Assembly (NCBI GenBank): GCA_019359325.1
Contig: JAHHHN010000008.1
Span: 1 to 64,000, forward strand
Origin: Mojavia pulchra JT2-VF2
GTDB lineage: Bacteria > Cyanobacteriota > Cyanobacteriia > Cyanobacteriales > Nostocaceae
Direction of reading: 5' to 3'
DNA length: 64,000 bases
Of the stretch, positions 55,829-61,771 are shown piece after piece; the first letter of the stretch is position 1, and the number at the start of each line of letters is the position of its first letter. Position numbers and translations under genes: made by a program. Under the pieces are notes generated by a model. The model ran no database searches, had not been told where the DNA came from, and was given only the letters and a program-made list of their open reading frames with translations.

Positions 55829-57688
55829 ATGAAAGTAGGTACTCAAACATTTGCCTTGTCACTGTTACTGACAATTTATTGTAGTGCGATCGCCTCTGGC
55901 GCTGCGCTCCGCGCAATCGCGCAAGTTCCATCTAGTTCTAACTTGACAGCCATCGAAAATGTGCAGGCGGCTAATCCCACAACGGTAGCTAAAAATAAAT
56001 CTTGGCAAAATGCCCGACTAGTTCACACTCTACCTTCAGTTTCTGGTTATCCAATTTTGAGTCCTGACAGCCAAATTTTGGCAGCATACCGCAGAGGTGA
56101 ACAAAAAAATGCTGACAATAGCGTCAGTCAGACTAATGAAAATATCATTACTTTAACAAATATTAATACAGGTAAAATAATTCATAATCTTACTTACAGA
56201 TCACCCTCCGAAATTAAATCTCTAGTTTTTAGTCCAGACGGGCGCATTTTGGCAACCCAAAATTATCATCAAGGTGTTTTAACAATTAAACTCTGGAATG
56301 TAGCCACTGGGGAAGAAATCCAAACCTTAAGACGTATCGTCAAACCTAAAAGAATCCGTGGTACAGGTTCCGATCCTTCAGAAAATTCTGTAATTGCTTT
56401 TAACCCTGATGGTAATTCTTTAATTAGCTTTTCTGGTGGGAATCCTACAATTCAGGTTTGGAATGCTACTGCTAAACCAATAGCAGTGAAAGAAAGCAGT
56501 AATTTAGCTAAACTAACTCCTTTATTGGTGACACAGCAAGAAAATTCCCCAACCCAGCCTATCAATAAGCAAATACAAGAATCCGTAGCAAAAGACCGTC
56601 AACGCTATCCAGATGATGAAGTGCTGGATTACGATATTGTCACAGATGCACTTGATGCAGGTAAGAATTTTTTTGAGATTCAGCAACTGTTGATACAGCA
56701 AAGTAAGATGGTACAACGGTGGCGAAAGACTGAAGCCAAAAATATTTATCAAGCAAAGACAAATTACTATGTTAATTTAATTACTAAATTGCAAACTATC
56801 AGTTATATACATTTGCGTACTCGCCTTATTTTAGATGAGTTTGGTACAAATACCAGCGAAGGTAAGCAGGAATTTAAAGGACAAGGTTATTTAATTGAAA
56901 GCAGCAATAATAATTATTTGGTAGCTGATAGTAATAGCAACATAATAATTATGCAAATAAAAGATGGCAGTTATGATTTGAATACTAACCCATCTTTTCA
57001 AGACGTAACCCAAATTAAATTATTGATTAGCAAATTACTTAATCAAGGTTCCTTTAAATTTAATCTCACAGGACATACAGACGAAATTACCAGTTTTGCT
57101 TTTAGCCCTAATGGGCAAATTTTAGCAAGCGCCAGCGCTGATAAAACAATTAAGCTATGGAACTTGAAGACGGGCAAGTTACTTAATACTATCAAGGGTA
57201 ATAATGCTTATGGTATTACTCAGATGGCTGTTAATCCTAACAATCAAGTGCTTGTTACTGCTGGAACAGAAGAAAACGCCATAAGAATGTGGGATTTAAA
57301 AACTGGTAAAATTGTCCGCAAAATCGCAATAAATGGTTTTGCTAATTCTATACGTTTTAGCAAGGATGGTAATCAATTACTAATTATATCTAATAGACCT
57401 TTTGATAGTATGCAAGTTGAGGTCTGGAATGCGAAAAATGGTAAGTTGATTCATCGTGGTTCTGCAATTGGCGCTTCTAAAAACACTTATGTGGGAATTG
57501 ACATTAGCCCTGATGGAGAAACTTATGCTGTGACCGGAGAGGGTTCGTATTTGCCGTTACAAGTTAGAGATTTAATGACAGACAAAACTATTGTTAACTT
57601 TGGCAAAAATGAAGACTGGGTGTTTTACACCAAAGATAGCAATACTTTAGTAACAGGAGGAAGAGAAGGAATTAAAATTTGGCAGTAA
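55829..57688 (+). CDS. Secreted WD40 repeat protein with an inserted helical region
   Basis: A 619-residue protein with an N-terminal signal peptide (1 to about 25-32). WD40 blades occur at about 70-215 (IKSLVFSPDGRI, TIKLWNVATGEEI, TIQVWNATAK) and 410-619 (ITSFAFSPNGQ, IKLWNLKTGKL). Between them lies a stretch of about 195 residues (about 220-405) that is mostly helical and not WD-like (IVTDALDAGKNFFEIQQLL). A 35-bp interspersed repeat is in frame at codons 20-31, forming part of the signal peptide region. The function is unknown; a protein scaffold outside the cytoplasm is likely. Confidence 0.85.
   Translation: MKVGTQTFALSLLLTIYCSAIASGAALRAIAQVPSSSNLTAIENVQAANPTTVAKNKSWQNARLVHTLPSVSGYPILSPDSQILAAYRRGEQKNADNSVSQTNENIITLTNINTGKIIHNLTYRSPSEIKSLVFSPDGRILATQNYHQGVLTIKLWNVATGEEIQTLRRIVKPKRIRGTGSDPSENSVIAFNPDGNSLISFSGGNPTIQVWNATAKPIAVKESSNLAKLTPLLVTQQENSPTQPINKQIQESVAKDRQRYPDDEVLDYDIVTDALDAGKNFFEIQQLLIQQSKMVQRWRKTEAKNIYQAKTNYYVNLITKLQTISYIHLRTRLILDEFGTNTSEGKQEFKGQGYLIESSNNNYLVADSNSNIIIMQIKDGSYDLNTNPSFQDVTQIKLLISKLLNQGSFKFNLTGHTDEITSFAFSPNGQILASASADKTIKLWNLKTGKLLNTIKGNNAYGITQMAVNPNNQVLVTAGTEENAIRMWDLKTGKIVRKIAINGFANSIRFSKDGNQLLIISNRPFDSMQVEVWNAKNGKLIHRGSAIGASKNTYVGIDISPDGETYAVTGEGSYLPLQVRDLMTDKTIVNFGKNEDWVFYTKDSNTLVTGGREGIKIWQ
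55886..55920. repeat. 35-bp interspersed repeat, copy in coding sequence
   Basis: A 35-base element that begins with HIP1 (GCGATCGC), continues with a GGCGCTGCGCTCCGCGC core and ends in AATCGC. It differs from the copy at 61555-61589 by two transitions. It is read in frame as codons 20-31 of the WD40 gene. Confidence 0.9.
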
Positions 57689-57694
57689 GAAGTT

Positions 57695-57724
57695 ACCCCC
57701 AACTAAATATGCGTTTGGGGGTTT
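57695..57724. terminator. Hairpin between convergent WD40 and argJ genes
   Basis: ACCCCCAA (57695-57702) pairs with TTGGGGGT (57715-57722), with a 12-base loop. It is followed by TTCG on the plus strand. It stands after the WD40 stop and after the argJ stop on the other strand, so it may serve both. Confidence 0.6.
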
Positions 57725-57752
57725 CGTTGATGGTTAATATTGTAATTAATAT

Positions 57753-59066
57753 TTAAGTTGTATATTCGGCATTAATTTTTACGTAGTCATAACTCAAGTC
57801 ACAACCCCAAGCTTTACTTGAACCATGACCATTACCCACGCTAAGTGCAATAATTACGGGATTGTCTACCCTTTGCGCTTTAATATTGCTTCTATCCACT
57901 GACAAATCATTACTATTATTTGTAGCAACGAAGTCTTGGGGTAGGGAAGAATCGGCAGCGGTTTGTTTTAAATATGCACTCGCTGCTGCACGGTCAAATG
58001 GCAGAGGTTGGCCATTTTCTAAAAGTAAAAAATCTCCAAGCTTAATTTGCAGATTATCTTGCTCAAAGGGTACACCTGCACGTCCGGCGGCGGCGGCGAT
58101 GCGTCCCCAGTTGGGGTCACGGCCAAAGATTGCAGATTTAACTAAGGATGACCCAGCAATGGTTTTGGCGATTTGGCGGGCGGAGAGTTCGTCATGGGCC
58201 CCAGTCACTTGCACTTCGATGAGACAAGTTGCGCCTTCGCCATCACGGGCGATCGCTTTGGCTAAATGCTGACATACTGCTGTTAACATCGCTTCTAATT
58301 TTTCCGCTTCGTGTCCCATTTCCATGATGGCTGGGGTGCGAGATTGCCCATTTGCTAGAGCGATTAAGCTGTCGTTGGTGCTGGTATCACCATCAACGGT
58401 GATCGAATTGAAACTTCTATCAGCCGCCCGACTCAACATTTGTTGCCAAAGGGCTGGTGAAACAGCTGCATCACAAGTGACAAATGCCAGCATGGTTGCC
58501 ATGTTGGGATGAATCATGCCAGAACCTTTGGCAATGCCACCAATCCGCACTGGGCGATCGCCGATAATTGTTTCTAGGGCAATAGATTTGGGCACTAAGT
58601 CTGTGGTGATAATCGACTTGGCAGCTGCATCGGAACCTGTTTCTGATAGTGCGGCTATCAGTTGAGGAATTCCTGCTTTGAGTTTATCCATTGGTATTCG
58701 CTGCCCAATCACCCCAGTCGAAGCCAATAATACAGATTCACTAGGAATGTTTAGAGCTTGGGCTAATGCCATAGCTGACTCTAGGGCATCTAACCAGCCT
58801 TGGCTACCTGTGGCGGCGTTTGCTTGTCCAGCATTGCAAAGAATCGCCCTAGCACTATGCTTGGCTTGCAAACGTTGGCGACAATAATCTACGCAGGCAG
58901 CTTTAACTTGGCTAGTGGTGAACACACCAGCCGCGATCGCTTCCACGTCTGACAATATCAAAGCTAAATCGGGCAATCCCGAAGGTTTGAGACCTGCGGT
59001 AATTCCTGCTGCCCGATATCCCCTTGGTGCTGTGATACCACCAGTAATTTCTTGCCAGTCTGCCAT
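57753..59066 (-). CDS. argJ: Bifunctional glutamate N-acetyltransferase / ornithine acetyltransferase
   Basis: A 437-residue Ntn-hydrolase-like enzyme of arginine synthesis that recycles the acetyl group from N-acetylornithine to glutamate. The autocleavage site is at Ala190-Thr191 in IHPNMATMLAF; Thr191 becomes the nucleophile. Other markers are LCNAGQANAATG (77-88), STGVIGQRIPMDKL, and ITVDGDTSTND. Length is a little above the family mean of about 410. A possible promoter -10 (TATAAT, about 59107-59112 complement) lies 45 bases upstream. The gene is downstream of the small RNA array on the same strand. Confidence 0.95.
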   Translation of the reverse strand: MADWQEITGGITAPRGYRAAGITAGLKPSGLPDLALILSDVEAIAAGVFTTSQVKAACVDYCRQRLQAKHSARAILCNAGQANAATGSQGWLDALESAMALAQALNIPSESVLLASTGVIGQRIPMDKLKAGIPQLIAALSETGSDAAAKSIITTDLVPKSIALETIIGDRPVRIGGIAKGSGMIHPNMATMLAFVTCDAAVSPALWQQMLSRAADRSFNSITVDGDTSTNDSLIALANGQSRTPAIMEMGHEAEKLEAMLTAVCQHLAKAIARDGEGATCLIEVQVTGAHDELSARQIAKTIAGSSLVKSAIFGRDPNWGRIAAAAGRAGVPFEQDNLQIKLGDFLLLENGQPLPFDRAAASAYLKQTAADSSLPQDFVATNNSNDLSVDRSNIKAQRVDNPVIIALSVGNGHGSSKAWGCDLSYDYVKINAEYTT

Positions 59067-59201
59067 GATTCTTACCCCACAACTCTATAGTGGCTTGACT
59101 GGCGATTATATCAAGTCTTACTCATCAGTTAGTAAGCAGTTGTTAGTTATTAATACTACTCAGTTGATGCCAGATGCTTGAAGCTGACTTCATAAAAATT
59201 G

Positions 59202-59253
59202 AAAAAGGAGAGCTATCTAAGCAGCTCTCCAGATCATCAGGGTGCATCTACAT
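59202..59253 (-). ncRNA. Candidate small RNA, unit 1 of the array
   Basis: A 52-nt unit. Predicted transcript starts ATGTAGATGCACCC and runs into the hairpin GGAGAGCT (59230-59223 complement) with AGCTCTCC (59214-59207), loop of 8, then T5. The promoter is described separately. The stem is 8 bp and perfect. Confidence 0.7.
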
Positions 59254-59258
59254 AACAT

Positions 59259-59287
59259 ATTATACCCACTTCTTATTCTAAGGGCAA
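59259..59287 (-). promoter_or_regulatory. Promoter of array unit 1
   Basis: Minus strand: TTGCCC (59287-59282), 17 bases, TATAAT (59264-59259), six bases to the predicted start. Confidence 0.68.
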
Positions 59288-59354
59288 GACCCTCTTAATA
59301 GATTCTTCATGAAAAACTGATGAAGTTGGTCTTGAGGTTAACACGAGTCTACAT

Positions 59355-59412
59355 AAAAATAAAGAAGAGAGCTACTTAAGCAGCTCTCCAGATCATCAGG
59401 GTGCATCTACAT
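59355..59412 (-). ncRNA. Candidate small RNA, unit 2 of the array
   Basis: It starts ATGTAGATGCACCC like unit 1 and keeps the same core. Its terminator is GAGAGCT with AGCTCTC (7 bp, 59388-59382 and 59373-59367), followed by TTCTTTATTTTT. Only the loop and the tail differ from unit 1. Confidence 0.7.
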
Positions 59413-59417
59413 AGCAC

Positions 59418-59445
59418 AGTATATCATTTTTTGCATGAGTGTCAA
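59418..59445 (-). promoter_or_regulatory. Promoter of array unit 2
   Basis: Minus strand: a consensus TTGACA (59445-59440), 16 bases, TATACT (59423-59418). This is the strongest of the set. Confidence 0.72.
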
Positions 59446-59504
59446 CACCCAACTTTTAGGTTCTTTTTTCAAATTTATAATGAAGATAATTCTAGAACTA
59501 TAAC

Positions 59505-59555
59505 AAAAAAGAGAGTCACTTAGGAACTCTCCAAATCATCAGGGTGCATTTAAAT
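59505..59555 (-). ncRNA. Candidate small RNA, unit 3 of the array
   Basis: It starts ATTTAAATGCACCCTGATGAT. Its hairpin is GAGAGT with ACTCTC (59531-59526 and 59516-59511), followed by T6. Compared with units 1 and 2 both stem strands have changed together, C to T on one side and G to A on the other, which keeps pairing and is evidence for a functional RNA stem. Confidence 0.7.
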
Positions 59556-59560
59556 ATCAC

Positions 59561-59588
59561 AATGTAACATTTTTGGAATGTGGGGCAA
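59561..59588 (-). promoter_or_regulatory. Promoter of array unit 3
   Basis: Minus strand: TTGCCC (59588-59583), 16 bases, TACATT (59566-59561). Confidence 0.62.
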
Positions 59589-59651
59589 TACCCCATAAAT
59601 AGTTCTTTTGTATAATTTGCTATCAAATTTTGACTCAAAATGTTTAAATAA

Positions 59652-59703
59652 GTATAAAGATAGCTTCTTCAATAGCTATTTAGCACATAGACTGCCAACT
59701 GAT
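59652..59703 (-). ncRNA. Diverged fourth unit of the array
   Basis: It keeps the upstream GGGT element, a -35-like ATACCC (59736-59731), 16 bases, a -10-like TAAAGT (59714-59709) and a terminal hairpin ATAGCT with AGCTAT (59679-59674 and 59665-59660) followed by CTTTAT. The transcribed body does not match units 1-3, so it may be a decayed or re-specialised copy. Confidence 0.4.
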
Positions 59704-59789
59704 AACAGACTTTAGCAATTTAAGCCCAAGGGGTATGACCCATCTTTATAAACTCTTTTTATAATGCTTGTGTGAAGAAAGGCGCTAAA

Positions 59790-59815
59790 TGAGTGCTGAG
59801 TGCTGAGTGCTGAGT
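59790..59815. repeat. TGAGTGC heptamer repeat
   Basis: Three full 7-base units and a partial one (TGAGT), upstream of the array and near the gatB stop. Confidence 0.85.
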
Positions 59816-59922
59816 AAAAAGAGTAAATAAATTTAGTAGTTCCTTTTGTTCAGGAGTCATTACTCGTTACTCAGCACCACAGAACAAGCTTTTCTGTTTG
59901 TGCGATCTGGTTGAAAGGAAAG

Positions 59923-61398
59923 CTAAGAATTTAGTTTCTTTTCTACTAATTCATTAGTCAGCTTAGGATCGGCACGTTTGGCAGTCTTTTTCAAAACCTG
60001 CCCAACAAAGAAGCCTTTGAGGTTAGTGTTACCGTTGCGATACTTTTCTAATTCTTTGGGGTTTGCGGCTATCACTTCATCAACGATGGGTTCTAACACG
60101 CTAGGATCGGCGATTAGTTCTTGTCCCGCAAAAGCTTTTTCAGGAGAAATTCCTGCAAGCAAATCTGGTAACTTTTGTTTAGCTTGTGCGTTGCTGATTT
60201 TACCTTGTTCAATCCTAGTAATCACATCAGCTAGATTGTTGGGAGTCAAGGCAATTTCGCTAATAGTGAGTTTTTGTTTATTGAGATATGCGGCAATATC
60301 TTGAGTAATCCAGTTAGCAGCCGCTTTGGGATTTGCACCTGCGGCGATCGCGGCTTCAAAATAATCAGCTACTGGACGATCTTCTGTCAACACTCGCGTA
60401 TCGTAAGCCGAAAGCCCCAACTCAGTTTCATAACGATGGCGTTTTTGTGCAGGTAGTTCTGGTAATTCACTGCGCCAATGTTCTAATTGTTCTGGGGAAA
60501 CTTCTATTGGTGCTAAATCTGGTTCAGGGAAATAGCGGTAATCGCTAGAACCTTCCTTAGTCCGCATACTAATTGTGCGTTGCGAACCTTCTTCCCACAG
60601 ACGTGTTTCTTGGATAATGCGATCGCCTCCTTCTACTGCGGCAATTTGGCGTTCAATTTCGTATTCAATCGCCCGTTGAATGGCGTTGAATGAATTCATG
60701 TTTTTAATTTCTACTTTCGTGCCAAACTCTTCTTGTCCTACAGGACGGATGGAGATGTTGACATCACAGCGTAGAGAACCTTCTTGCATATTGCCATCAC
60801 TCACACCGAGATATCGTAGAATTCGGCGTAGTTCTTGGGCATATTCAGCAGCTTCTTGTCCAGAACGCAGATCGGGTTCTGAGACAATTTCTACCAATGG
60901 CACACCTGCGCGGTTGTAATCTACTAAAGAATAGGTAGAACCAGAAAGACGTTCGCTTCCAGCGTGTACCAATTTACCTGCGTCTTCCTCCATGTGCAGA
61001 CGTGTAATGCCGATGCGTTTGCGGGTAGGATTACCATCAGCATCTACCAACTCAATTTCTAACCAGCCATGTTCTGCAATTGGCAGATCGTATTGAGAAA
61101 TTTGGTAATTTTTCGGTAAATCAGGATAAAAATACTGTTTACGGTCAAATTTGCTATATTTTGCAATTTGGCAATTCAATGCCAAACCTGCTTTGACAGC
61201 GTATTCTAAGACTTTTTCGTTGAGTACAGGTAAGACGCCAGGTAAACCCATACAAACTGGGTCGATGTTAGTATTGGGGTCACCACCGAATGCTGTAGAA
61301 CTGGTAGAGAAAATCTTGGTGTTGGTACTCAGCTGACAATGGGTTTCTAAACCAATAATCGCTTCGTACTCAGTTTTTACGGTTGTAGCAGAAGTCAT
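59923..61398 (-). CDS. gatB: Aspartyl/glutamyl-tRNA(Asn/Gln) amidotransferase subunit B
   Basis: A 491-residue GatB. It begins EAIIGLETHCQLSTNTKIF with the conserved His, continues with VCMGLPGVLPVLN, KYFYPDLPKNYQISQYD-like and RCDVNISIR, and closes with the YqeY-like tail that binds tRNA (about 350-491, NWITQDIAAYLN, GFFVGQVLKKT). With GatA and GatC it converts mischarged Glu-tRNA(Gln) to Gln-tRNA(Gln). gatA and gatC are not in the window, which is common. I start at ATG 61398; an upstream TTG three codons earlier is unlikely. Confidence 0.96.
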   Translation of the reverse strand: MTSATTVKTEYEAIIGLETHCQLSTNTKIFSTSSTAFGGDPNTNIDPVCMGLPGVLPVLNEKVLEYAVKAGLALNCQIAKYSKFDRKQYFYPDLPKNYQISQYDLPIAEHGWLEIELVDADGNPTRKRIGITRLHMEEDAGKLVHAGSERLSGSTYSLVDYNRAGVPLVEIVSEPDLRSGQEAAEYAQELRRILRYLGVSDGNMQEGSLRCDVNISIRPVGQEEFGTKVEIKNMNSFNAIQRAIEYEIERQIAAVEGGDRIIQETRLWEEGSQRTISMRTKEGSSDYRYFPEPDLAPIEVSPEQLEHWRSELPELPAQKRHRYETELGLSAYDTRVLTEDRPVADYFEAAIAAGANPKAAANWITQDIAAYLNKQKLTISEIALTPNNLADVITRIEQGKISNAQAKQKLPDLLAGISPEKAFAGQELIADPSVLEPIVDEVIAANPKELEKYRNGNTNLKGFFVGQVLKKTAKRADPKLTNELVEKKLNS

Positions 61399-61771
61399 AA
61401 AAATCAAAAACTGGGCATAATCTTTCTTTAGGGTACTATTGTAGCTGCGTCGTTAGCTGCGCTGAATTTTTAAACAGTAGTGATTGCTGAGTTAAAAGCA
61501 TAGGGATTTCCGACTTTACTCAACTCAGTCCTCAGAACTCAAGAGTTGGAGTTTGCGATCGCCTTTGGCGCTACGCTCCGCGCAATCGCTGATAAATTCT
61601 CTGTAATCTATACGAAGAGTTCAGCTTTTTATCTGAAGAAATTGTTAAAAACCAGCTAACTGATTATCAAAATCCATACGCGAAAACTAGTAGGCTGATT
61701 GTTAAATATAAACGTTGAAGTATGGGTTATAACTGTAGTTATTTTAACCATTAGACATAAAAACTTTGTTT
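61399..61771. other. Divergent region with the second 35-bp repeat
   Basis: About 370 bp between gatB and the TPR gene. The interspersed repeat at 61555-61589 is the only distinct element. Both promoters should lie here. Confidence 0.5.
61555..61589. repeat. 35-bp interspersed repeat, intergenic copy
   Basis: The second copy of the element at 55886-55920; it differs by C/T and G/A changes at positions 11 and 19 of the 35 bases. Confidence 0.9.

Larger units (their letters stand above)
59202..59740 (-). repeat. Tandem array of promoter-sRNA-terminator cassettes
   Basis: Four units point to argJ. Their putative start sites are at about 59253, 59412, 59555 and 59703, so spacing is 159, 143 and 148 bp. 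Units 1-3 share TGCACCCTGATGAT and a terminal hairpin; all four share an upstream GGGT element with an AAAAGAA-type tract about 10 bases before it. Unit 4 has the same spacing but a different transcribed sequence. The paired promoters, starts and terminators argue for gene duplication, not for a plain repeat. Confidence 0.75.
59067..59922. other. Intergenic region with a small RNA array
   Basis: The 856-bp gap between argJ and gatB contains the argJ promoter region (59067-59200), the sRNA cassettes (59202-59740) and an STRR (59790-59815) followed by the gatB downstream region. No protein gene is present. Confidence 0.7.

Noticed and set aside
59202-59740. Naming the array NsiR1
   Set aside because: NsiR1 is a tandem sRNA array in heterocystous cyanobacteria, but it is next to hetF, and I cannot compare sequences. 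The promoters here have TTGACA-like -35 boxes, not the TCCGGA motif of DIF+ promoters.
59202-59740. Reading the array as a CRISPR
   Set aside because: Units are about 150 bp apart, only three or four in number, and carry promoters and terminators. There are no 30-40 nt spacers and no cas genes.
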